DNA from: Bacteroidales bacterium
GTDB lineage: Bacteria; Bacteroidota; Bacteroidia; Bacteroidales; ML635J-15
Assembly: GCA_007130555.1 (NCBI GenBank)
Contig: SLSH01000377.1
Location: 1 to 6,373, forward strand
DNA length: 6,373 nt
Direction: 5' to 3'
In this document: piece by piece, positions 1 to 5,263 of the stretch
Layout: each line of letters begins with the position of its first letter
Position numbering within the stretch: position 1 is the stretch's first letter
Notes under the pieces: generated by a model
Database searches by the model: none
Told to the model about the DNA's origin: nothing
Seen by the model: the letters and a program-made list of their open reading frames with translations, nothing else
Position numbers and translations under genes: made by a program

Positions 1-195
1 GATTCTCATGATTCTAATGCAAATATGGTTCAGGAATATATAATGCTGAATTCAAATATTTCTTACAGTCCATTTCCATTTATTGATATTTTTGTATCGG
101 GCAAAAATATGTTAAACCGGCAATACGAAATTGTTCATGGTTTTCCGATGCCCGGCATTCACTTTATGACGGGATTGAGGTTGCGGATTAATTAG
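1..195 (+). CDS. TonB-dependent outer-membrane receptor, C-terminal end only
   Basis: The open frame enters from the left edge and ends at TAG 193-195, giving the last 64 residues of a protein. The stretch 'KNMLNRQYEIVHGFPMPG' followed by 'FMTGLRLRIN' matches the usual end of TonB-dependent receptors: an interface-type 'N-L-x-N-x-x-Y' segment, a 'G-[FY]-P-M-P-G' turn and a last beta strand of alternating hydrophobic residues that closes the outer-membrane barrel. Such receptors import chelated metals, vitamins or glycans using TonB energy. The substrate cannot be told from this piece, since the plug and most of the barrel lie outside the window. The last residue is Asn rather than the more common aromatic one. 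It is convergent with the ATPase gene at 338-1465, so the two are not one operon. The family call is fairly secure from the C-terminal pattern, but it rests on a short piece. Confidence 0.75.
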   Translation, partial: DSHDSNANMVQEYIMLNSNISYSPFPFIDIFVSGKNMLNRQYEIVHGFPMPGIHFMTGLRLRIN

Positions 196-221
196 CTAAT
201 TAGTAAAGATTAAATCATTAT

Positions 222-268
222 TTCGGAAATTTTATATTTTGAAAGTAAAAATTATCCGGATTTTTTTT
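222..268 (+). terminator. Possible intrinsic terminator after the receptor gene
   Basis: A short arm TTCGGA (222-227) can pair with TCCGGA (255-260) with one bulged base, followed directly by eight T (261-268). It lies 27 nt past the receptor stop codon. The stem is weak and the loop long and AT-rich, so the T-run is the main support. Confidence 0.3.
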
Positions 269-290
269 ATTTCTAAAATAAATTATTTCC

Positions 291-356
291 CTATTCCCCA
301 AATTTATATATATTTTGGAGAATATAATCCCCGAATTTTATTTATTTTGGAGGAAT
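291..356. repeat. Degenerate 33-bp tandem duplication at the 3' end of the ATPase gene
   Basis: Positions 291-323 and 324-356 are adjacent 33-nt units of the same design. Read on the minus strand, each has ATTC, then TCCAAAAT, then an A/T run, AAATT or AAATTT, and GGGGA. Aligned without gaps they agree at about two thirds of positions, and better with one gap. The right unit encodes the last residues and stop codon of the ATPase (338-340). The left unit lies past the stop. This suggests an old local duplication of the gene end. Confidence 0.45.
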
Positions 357-1465
357 TCAAGAAAATTATCTTTGGTAATTATTGAAAAAGATGTGTTTTT
401 ATAATTTTTGTAAAAATCTGCCGGTAATTTGGGGCTTTTCTTTGCTTTCCATTTGAATTTGTATGCAAATAGTTTTCCATCATACTCTTCTATATAGTCA
501 ATTTCTTTTTGTTGATGAGTTCTCCAAAAATAATTATTACAATAATGCAAATTATACTGATTAAACTTCATTCTTTCACTAATTAAAAAGTTTTCCCATA
601 GTGCACCTGTATCATTTCGGTATTCAAGCCTATTTGTATTGTTTATCAGAATATTTCTAATCCCGTTATCATAAAAATATATTTTTTTGCTTTTACTAAT
701 TTCGTTTCTTGAATTTCTGCTTAAAGGTTGAAGCTTAAATATTACAAAAGCTTTTTCAAGTAAATCTATATACGATGAAATAGTACTTTTATCAACTTGC
801 AGTATTATTGATAACTCGTTGTATGATACTTCGCTTCCAACTTGTAAGGAAAGTGCAACCAGCAGTTTTCTAAGAATATCGGGTTTTCTTATTCCTTTAT
901 AGGACAATAGATCTTTATACAAATAACTATCCGAAATTTGTTTTAACAGTTCTACTTCATTTCCGGGGTTATTAATAATTTCGGGATACATTCCGAAAAT
1001 CATTCTTTGCTCTAATTGCTGTATTGCTTTAATATAGTTAGTATGATTTAATAACTCTTGATAACTAATCGGATATAAAATGTATTCAAATTTTCTACCT
1101 GTTAAAGGTTCATTTATTTCATTAGCTAATTCTAAAGCAGACGATCCACTAACAAGTAATTGAACATCTTTAAATTGATCAGTTATAAGTTTTAAGCTAA
1201 TACCAATATTTTTAACCCTTTGTGCTTCATCAATAAAAACAAGTTTGTTATTACCTATTAACTGCTGTAATGCTGTTGTTGAAATATTTTCAAGACTTGC
1301 TCTTATATGTGGGTCATCACAGTTTAAGAATAAAAATACTCCTTCTTTTTCAGATATTTCAGTTAATAAGGTTGTTTTTCCTGTTTGTCTTGGACCTAGA
1401 ACTATCAGGGCTTTGCTAGTGTACATCCTTGACGTAAGCATACTTTTTAATTCTCTTTTAATCAT
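338..1465 (-). CDS. AAA_14/DUF4143 family ATPase
   Basis: A free-standing ATPase of 375 residues. The N-terminal P-loop domain has Walker A GPRQTGKT (residues 24-31), Walker B LVFIDEA (75-81, Asp79-Glu80) and a sensor-like SGSSA (106-110), as in the AAA_14 family. Next comes a helix-turn-helix-like stretch, 'SYNELSIILQVDKSTISSYI' (about 214-233). The C-terminal DUF4143 part has 'YFYDNGIRN', 'GALWENF' and 'WRTHQQKEIDYIEE', the last being a PD-(D/E)XK-like nuclease fold signature. From memory of the family, the usual 'A-Y-E-F-K-W' motif reads AYKFKW here, with Lys336 in place of the Glu. The cellular role of these ATPases is poorly defined; no partner is evident nearby. Start: the frame could run back to TTG at 1489, but ATG at 1465 gives the usual 'MIKRELKSML' opening. 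A GGAG lies about 16 nt upstream, too far to be a normal ribosome site. The ATG overlaps the end of the small frame at 1458-1619. Confidence 0.88.
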   Translation of the reverse strand: MIKRELKSMLTSRMYTSKALIVLGPRQTGKTTLLTEISEKEGVFLFLNCDDPHIRASLENISTTALQQLIGNNKLVFIDEAQRVKNIGISLKLITDQFKDVQLLVSGSSALELANEINEPLTGRKFEYILYPISYQELLNHTNYIKAIQQLEQRMIFGMYPEIINNPGNEVELLKQISDSYLYKDLLSYKGIRKPDILRKLLVALSLQVGSEVSYNELSIILQVDKSTISSYIDLLEKAFVIFKLQPLSRNSRNEISKSKKIYFYDNGIRNILINNTNRLEYRNDTGALWENFLISERMKFNQYNLHYCNNYFWRTHQQKEIDYIEEYDGKLFAYKFKWKAKKSPKLPADFYKNYKNTSFSIITKDNFLEFLQNK

Positions 1466-1619
1466 ATAGAAATAATTTATAATCTCCAAATTTAATAAAA
1501 ATTTGTGGTCTGTAATTGGTGGTTTCGGTTTTGCTCTGGTATGCGGAGGTTGTGGTTCCGCTCGAATATGCGGTAATTTCTACTCCGCCATCACCTACGT
1601 AAAAGAAAAGCAAAGCCAT
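1458..1619 (-). CDS. Small hypothetical protein or gene remnant with 9-residue repeats
   Basis: ATG at 1619 to TAA at 1458-1460 gives 53 residues that I do not recognise. The start is hydrophobic (MALLFFYVG), the middle is Thr/Ser/Tyr-rich, and the tail reads 'PQIFIKFGDYKLFLYD'. The middle falls into three 9-residue units, GVEITAYSS, GTTTSAYQS and KTETTNYRP, each with Tyr at position 7 and hydroxyl residues around it. An AGG lies seven bases before the ATG, a plausible but weak ribosome site. The stop overlaps the ATPase start (ATGATTAA shared), an arrangement seen in translationally coupled genes. Going upstream the frame is open only to a stop inside the 31-bp hairpin (1656-1658), so this may instead be the tail of an older gene interrupted by the hairpin element. 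No function is proposed. Confidence 0.3.
   Translation of the reverse strand: MALLFFYVGDGGVEITAYSSGTTTSAYQSKTETTNYRPQIFIKFGDYKLFLYD
1513..1588. repeat. 27-bp-period direct repeat, about 2.7 units
   Basis: Two 22-nt blocks at 1540-1561 and 1567-1588 both begin TATGCGG and end TCCGC and start 27 bp apart. A third, weaker block at 1513-1534 (TAATTGG...TTTTGC, 14 of 22 bases as in the 1540 block) is in the same 27-bp phase. Because the period is nine codons, the repeat shows up as 9-residue units in the minus-strand frame. Each of the two stronger blocks also has short inverted ends (GCGGA or GCGGT with TCCGC), so each could form a small hairpin. Confidence 0.55.
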
Positions 1620-1629
1620 AATAAAACCT

Positions 1630-1694
1630 AAGCCCCCGCCTTGCAAGTCAGAGCTTCACTTTGAGTGAAGCTCTGACTTGCAAGGCGGGGGCTT
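1630..1694. repeat. Perfect 31-bp inverted repeat with 3-nt loop
   Basis: The arm 1630-1660 is the exact reverse complement of 1664-1694, with only TTG (1661-1663) between them. The outer part of the stem is very GC-rich (AGCCCCCGCC against GGCGGGGGCT), unlike the AT-rich surroundings. Read on the minus strand, it lies about 150 nt past the nqrF stop and is followed by AGGTTTTATT, so it could act as a transcription terminator for the nqr operon. A 31-bp perfect stem is much longer than a normal terminator, which points instead to a palindromic mobile or REP-like element, perhaps with terminator activity as a by-product. It directly abuts the imperfect hairpin at 1693-1789 and ends 10 nt before the ATG of the small frame. 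Confidence 0.85.
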
Positions 1695-1789
1695 CGAGAC
1701 AAGCTCCTATCGTCGCTTCCCTCAGCCACCTTGCATACGAGAAAGTAGGGTGGCTGGGGAGCAACGACCGAAGGGAGTTGCGTCCCGAA
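1693..1789. repeat. Long imperfect hairpin, GC-rich; REP-like element or structured RNA candidate
   Basis: Hand folding gives nested arms. TTCGAGACAAGCTCC (1693-1707) faces GGGAGTTGCGTCCCGAA (1773-1789) with a few mismatches or bulges. TCGTCG (1710-1715) faces CGACCGA (1765-1771), and CAGCCACC (1723-1730) pairs exactly with GGTGGCTG (1749-1756) around an 18-nt loop. GC content is well above that of the flanking genes, and no open frame of note runs through it. Joined to the perfect hairpin at 1630-1694, it makes a compact structured block of about 160 nt between nqrF and the ATPase. It could be a REP/BIME-like repeat, a short non-autonomous mobile element or a noncoding RNA. Nothing here lets me choose. 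The rest of this intergenic stretch (1790-1843) shows nothing further. Confidence 0.5.
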
Positions 1790-1843
1790 ACCTCCGCTAA
1801 AAGATAAACGAATCCACCATCAATTTTTCATTATTATTAGATT

Positions 1844-3103
1844 TTACCCTCCAAAATCATCAAATGCAATCATTTCTTCAGGTACGCCTAAGTCGTCAAG
1901 CATTTTTAATACCGCATCGTTCATAAGGGGAGGACCGCAAAGGTAGTATTCTATTTCTTCGGGTTCGTCAAGTTTTGATAGATATTTATCAAGTATTACC
2001 TGATGTATAAAGCCTACCTCTCCTGTCCAGTTGTCCTCGGGTTTGGGTTCTGATAGAGCTATATGGAATGAAAAATTCGGAAATTCTTTTTCAATTTCTC
2101 TGAATTCATCTTCATAAAACATTTCCCGTAATGAACGTGCTCCATACCAGAACGTAGTTTTTCTTTGAGTTTTTTCTGTTTTAAATAAATGGAATAAATG
2201 CGAACGCATTGGAGCCATGCCCGCTCCACCACCGATAAACATCATTTCTCTGTCGGTATTTTTTATATGGAATTCTCCGTAAGGACCGGAAATTGTAATT
2301 TTATCTCCCGGTTTTTTAGAAAAGATATATGAAGAGCAGATTCCCGAATTTACATTCATAAAACGCTTTTTCTTAGAATCCCACGGTGGTGTGGCGATTC
2401 GGATATTTAATTTAATGGTATTTTTTTCGGCAGGATAATTTGCCATAGAATATGCGCGGAATGTTTCTTCATAATTTTTCATTTTTAAATCCCACAATCC
2501 CAAATCGTCCCAGTCTTTTTTGTAATCATTATCAATTTCAATATCTTTACCGTAATCAACTTCGGTTTTAGGAACGTCTATCTGAATATAGTCTCCTGAT
2601 TTAAAGATCAAGTCTTCTCTTTCGGGAAGTTTTACAACAAATTCTTTAATAAAAGTAGCGACGTTTTTATTACTTACAACTTCACACTCCCATTTTTTTA
2701 CACTCAAAATTTCTTTGGGAATTTCAATTTTCATGTCTTCTTTTACTTTTACCTGACATGCAATTCTCCAGTAATTCTGTTGTTCTTTTCTAGTAAAAAA
2801 ACCTGTTTCGGTAGGTAAAATACTTCCGGCTCCTTCTAAAACACGACATTTACACATTCCGCATGTTCCTCCGCCACCACAGGCAGAAGGAATAAAAATT
2901 TTAAGTTCACTTAAGCTTGTAAGCAAAGTATCGCCGGGGTCAACTTCTATAGGTTCTTTATCATTTATGTATAATTTTGCTTTACCTTGTGGTGTAAGTT
3001 TCTTTTTTGCAAATAATAATAATATAACTAATAAAATTATTACAACAGCAAAAACGATTACAGTTGTCAAAACTATTGTTATTTCTGAAGCCAATATCAA
3101 CAT
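1844..3103 (-). CDS. nqrF: Na+-translocating NADH:quinone reductase subunit F
   Basis: The NADH-oxidising subunit of Na+-NQR, where electrons enter the pump; 419 residues, close to the ~408 of the Vibrio protein. One N-terminal membrane helix (about residues 8-32) anchors it, with the rest in the cytoplasm. A plant-type ferredoxin domain follows, with 2Fe-2S ligands Cys75, Cys81, Cys84 and Cys116; this C-x5-C-x2-C-x31-C spacing is that of known NqrF. The reductase part has the FAD motif RAYS (216-219) and 'GICSSYIF' (254-261). The NADH part has GGGAGMAPMR (291-300) and CGPPLMNDA (389-397). The protein ends in FDDFGG, the expected C-terminus. ATG at 3101-3103 is 12 nt after the nqrE stop and has no Shine-Dalgarno, as usual in Bacteroidota. 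It is the last gene of the operon, followed by the hairpin block at 1630-1789. All cofactor residues checked are intact. Confidence 0.98.
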   Translation of the reverse strand: MLILASEITIVLTTVIVFAVVIILLVILLLFAKKKLTPQGKAKLYINDKEPIEVDPGDTLLTSLSELKIFIPSACGGGGTCGMCKCRVLEGAGSILPTETGFFTRKEQQNYWRIACQVKVKEDMKIEIPKEILSVKKWECEVVSNKNVATFIKEFVVKLPEREDLIFKSGDYIQIDVPKTEVDYGKDIEIDNDYKKDWDDLGLWDLKMKNYEETFRAYSMANYPAEKNTIKLNIRIATPPWDSKKKRFMNVNSGICSSYIFSKKPGDKITISGPYGEFHIKNTDREMMFIGGGAGMAPMRSHLFHLFKTEKTQRKTTFWYGARSLREMFYEDEFREIEKEFPNFSFHIALSEPKPEDNWTGEVGFIHQVILDKYLSKLDEPEEIEYYLCGPPLMNDAVLKMLDDLGVPEEMIAFDDFGG

Positions 3104-3115
3104 GATTTATTTATT

Positions 3116-3733
3116 TTATAAATTAATTCCCATAAAGCCCATAAAAGCAATTCCCATCAAGCCTGTAATAATAAAAGCAATTCCTAATCCTCTAAGAGGT
3201 TTTGGGATATTTGAATATTTTATTTTTTCTCTTATTGCTGCAATACCTACAATAGCCACAAAAAACCCAACACCTGAGCCAAATCCGAAAACAGTTGCCT
3301 CTCCTATATTGGCATATTCTCTTTCAGCCATAAATAAAGAACCTCCGAGAATAGCACAGTTAACGGCTATCAGTGGTAAAAATATACCTAATGATGAGTA
3401 TAAAGCAGGGGCAAATTTTTCCACAACCATTTCAACTAATTGAACCATAGAAGCAATTACAGCTATAAAGAAAATAAATCTTAAAAATCCAAGGTTTACA
3501 TCTGCGTAGTTATCAGACATCCAAACTAATGCTCCGGGTTTTAAGATAAAATTTTCGAGTAAATAATTAATCGGTAATGTAATTGTTAATACAAAAATTA
3601 CGGCTAATCCTAATCCGAAGGATGTATTTACGGTTTTTGAAACGGCAAGATAGGAACACATGCCGAGAAAATATGCAAATACCATATTTTCGACAAAAAC
3701 AGCTTTAACAAATATATTAAAAAAAGTTTCCAT
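3116..3733 (-). CDS. nqrE: Na+-translocating NADH:quinone reductase subunit E
   Basis: A membrane subunit of 205 residues (family about 198-207) with roughly six hydrophobic helices. NqrE and NqrD are related, oppositely inserted proteins that together hold the intramembrane iron centre linking NqrF to NqrC. The two cysteines expected for this are visible: Cys26 in 'FLGMCSYLAVSK' and Cys126 in 'LIAVNCAILGG'. 'AVFVENM' near the start is also typical of the family. The frame can be read five codons further to a TTG at 3748 inside nqrD, but ATG at 3731-3733 gives the standard 'METFF..FVKAVFVEN' opening and leaves one base after the nqrD TAA (TAA-T-ATG), so I use it. That spacing suggests translational coupling with nqrD. 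nqrF follows 12 nt downstream. Confidence 0.97.
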   Translation of the reverse strand: METFFNIFVKAVFVENMVFAYFLGMCSYLAVSKTVNTSFGLGLAVIFVLTITLPINYLLENFILKPGALVWMSDNYADVNLGFLRFIFFIAVIASMVQLVEMVVEKFAPALYSSLGIFLPLIAVNCAILGGSLFMAEREYANIGEATVFGFGSGVGFFVAIVGIAAIREKIKYSNIPKPLRGLGIAFIITGLMGIAFMGFMGINL

Positions 3734-3734
3734 A

Positions 3735-4361
3735 TTATTTATCTTCAATTAGTTCCTTATTTTTACTACGTTGAGCCCATATAATTAGTCCGACAACGAA
3801 TAATGCTGCCGGAGGTAAAATCATCAATCCGTTATCCGAATAACCTAAGTCGTATAATGCCTGAGGTACAACAGGAATATCCCATAAAGTTCCACTACCT
3901 AAAAGTTCTCTGAAAAAACCGACAATTATCATTATTATACCGTAACCTGCCGCATTTCCGACACCATCCAAAAAGCTGGGCCATGGTTTGTTTGCAAGTC
4001 CGAATGCTTCTAATCTTCCTAATATTGCACAATTTGTAATAATCAAACCTACAAAAATAGATAACTGTTTGCTTACATCAAATAAAAAAGCTTTTAAAAC
4101 CAGATCTACTATAATTACCAACGCTGATATAACAACAAGTTGTACAATTATTCTTATTCTTTTCGGAATTCCATTTCTTAGCAGAGAAATAATTACATTT
4201 GAAACTGCCAGAACAAACACAACACTAACAGCAAGTATAACAGAAGGTTGCAACTTGACTGTAACAGCCAAAGCCGAACAAATACCTAATACTTGTACTG
4301 TAATAGGGTTGGTTTTGTTAATCGGGTCTGCTAATAAGTTTAAATTTTTTCTTGAAAACAT
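3735..4361 (-). CDS. nqrD: Na+-translocating NADH:quinone reductase subunit D
   Basis: A membrane subunit of 208 residues with about six transmembrane helices, the partner of NqrE in the intramembrane iron site. The paired cysteines are Cys28 in 'VLGICSALAV' and Cys111 in 'ITNCAILGR'. 'FFRELLGSGTLWD' (about residues 149-161) is another family signature and separates it from the otherwise similar RnfE proteins only weakly; the nqr gene order settles the name. ATG at 4359-4361 starts at the usual 'MFSRKNLNLLADPI...NPI' N-terminus. It is separated from nqrC by 204 nt holding the G-rich/C-rich inverted repeat, so its expression may depend on read-through of that structure, on RNA processing or on an internal promoter. 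I could not find a convincing Bacteroidota promoter (TTTG / TAnnTTTG) in the gap. The stop is one base before nqrE. Confidence 0.97.
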   Translation of the reverse strand: MFSRKNLNLLADPINKTNPITVQVLGICSALAVTVKLQPSVILAVSVVFVLAVSNVIISLLRNGIPKRIRIIVQLVVISALVIIVDLVLKAFLFDVSKQLSIFVGLIITNCAILGRLEAFGLANKPWPSFLDGVGNAAGYGIIMIIVGFFRELLGSGTLWDIPVVPQALYDLGYSDNGLMILPPAALFVVGLIIWAQRSKNKELIEDK

Positions 4362-4402
4362 ATTTTTTTAGTTTAATCTGTTATTATTTTTGTGAGGTTT
4401 AA

Positions 4403-4588
4403 AGGGATGAGGAAGGGTATAGGGGATAAGGGGTATAGGGGATAAGGGAGGCATAACCCTTAAATTTTTTATTATTCTATTATAAAAGCATTTACTATTC
4501 ATTACTACATTTTTTAATAAATTTCTATTCATCAAATCCCCTCATATACCTTATTTCCCTATACCTCATTTCCCCTCAATATACCCCA
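4403..4588. repeat. Large inverted repeat of GGTATAGGGG-type units between nqrC and nqrD
   Basis: The left arm (about 4403-4451) is G-rich on the plus strand. The right arm (about 4536-4588) is C-rich on the plus strand and made of related units (CCCCTCATATACC, CCCTATACC, CCCCTCAATATACCCC). The arms are therefore inverted copies of one repeat family, separated by about 85 nt of AT-rich sequence. In the nqr transcript the G-rich end of nqrC could pair with the C-rich leader of nqrD over about 24 base pairs with some bulges, forming a large stem-loop. The right arm runs into the nqrC coding end (4566 onwards). Apart from this, the 4362-4565 gap holds no open frame or RNA gene that I can see. 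Confidence 0.65.
4415..4448 (+). repeat. Perfect 16-bp tandem repeat with G-quadruplex pattern
   Basis: GGGTATAGGGGATAAG occurs twice without change (4415-4430, 4431-4446) and a third unit begins. The result is five runs of three or four G separated each time by four bases (TATA, ATAA, TATA, ATAA), which fits the standard G-quadruplex rule of four G-runs with loops of 1-7. The G-rich strand is the plus strand, which is the template for nqr transcription, so any quadruplex would be in DNA ahead of RNA polymerase and not in the nqr mRNA. Confidence 0.85.
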
Positions 4589-5261
4589 AATACAAGCTTA
4601 AACAATCCTTTATCATATCTCTTAATCCGTTGCCGGTTATTGTTCCGCCTGATATGGCATCAACTTCGTGGTATTCATTTCTGATACCTCCTTTTACAAT
4701 ATTAATTGACACAAAATCATTATTTTTATCAAATATTTTTTTTCCAGTAAATTGTTTTTGAAATCCGGGAGTATCAATTTCGGCACCTAAGCCCGGTGTT
4801 TCTGCCTGATGAGAAAAATATGCACCAAAAACGGTATTCATATCATCATTTAATGCAATATATCCCCAAAGCGGTCCCCACAGACCTCTGCCGTGTAATG
4901 CAAAAATGTACTTAATGGAATTATCGGATAATTTTGCACGAAAAACAGGTAAAATCATTTCTTTTTCATCTTTTCTGATTTCATCTCGTAATTCAATTTC
5001 AAATGCATCAATATTATCAATAATTTTTCCATTAATATCAACAGCATAAGTTTCAATAATATATTTATCAAATATTTCTTCTACGTTTTTGGCAGTTGAC
5101 TCAATATTTATTGAAGACAAGATATTTCTCTTTTTTTCTATTCTGATGTTTTGCTCCTGTCTTGGTTGTAATTTTACTGCAATAATTGACAAAATGCTTG
5201 CAACAACAACAACCATAATAATTGAAAATATAAATGTATATGTATTACTGTTTTTGTCCAT
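4566..5261 (-). CDS. nqrC: Na+-translocating NADH:quinone reductase subunit C
   Basis: The FMN-carrying subunit of Na+-NQR; 231 residues. One N-terminal helix (about 10-30) anchors a domain on the outer face of the inner membrane, which takes electrons from the NqrD/E iron site and hands them to NqrB. 'YIFALHGRGLWGPLWGYIAL' (118-137) and 'HQAETPGLGAEI' (151-162) are family hallmarks. The flavinylation site is 'DAISGGTIT' (201-209): FMN should be phosphoester-bound to Thr207 by an ApbE-type transferase, which is not in this window. The motif reads SGGT where the textbook form is SGAT; I believe this variant is common in Bacteroidota. ATG at 5259-5261 is two bases after the nqrB stop, so the two are probably translationally coupled. 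The last residues (LGYIEGK) are encoded inside the C-rich repeat arm, and the TGA falls within it. Confidence 0.97.
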   Translation of the reverse strand: MDKNSNTYTFIFSIIMVVVVASILSIIAVKLQPRQEQNIRIEKKRNILSSINIESTAKNVEEIFDKYIIETYAVDINGKIIDNIDAFEIELRDEIRKDEKEMILPVFRAKLSDNSIKYIFALHGRGLWGPLWGYIALNDDMNTVFGAYFSHQAETPGLGAEIDTPGFQKQFTGKKIFDKNNDFVSINIVKGGIRNEYHEVDAISGGTITGNGLRDMIKDCLSLYLGYIEGK

Positions 5262-5263
5262 GA

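Noticed and set aside
1245..1469. Plus-strand open frame of 74 codons opposite the ATPase N-terminus
   Set aside because: It is an antisense shadow of the P-loop domain.
1693..1789. Integron attC site
   Set aside because: The arms do not carry the RYYYAAC / GTTRRRY core sites and there is no cassette arrangement nearby.
338..1789. Novel defence or toxin-antitoxin module made of the small frame, hairpins and ATPase
   Set aside because: There is no toxin, nuclease or antitoxin signature beyond the common DUF4143 ATPase, and the small frame is not secure as a gene, so grouping them as a system is not supported.
2967..3443. Plus-strand open frame of 158 codons across nqrE/nqrF
   Set aside because: It lies opposite two well-supported genes and its Ile/Pro/Lys-rich translation is what the complement of membrane-protein codons gives.
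3746..3748. TTG start giving a 210-residue NqrE
   Set aside because: It would overlap nqrD and adds five residues not seen in the family. The ATG at 3731-3733 gives the standard N-terminus.
3988..4371. Plus-strand open frame of 127 codons opposite nqrD
   Set aside because: It is an antisense shadow of nqrD with no recognisable domain.
4415..4588. CRISPR array
   Set aside because: The units are directly adjacent 16-bp repeats and their inverted relatives, without unique spacers of regular length.
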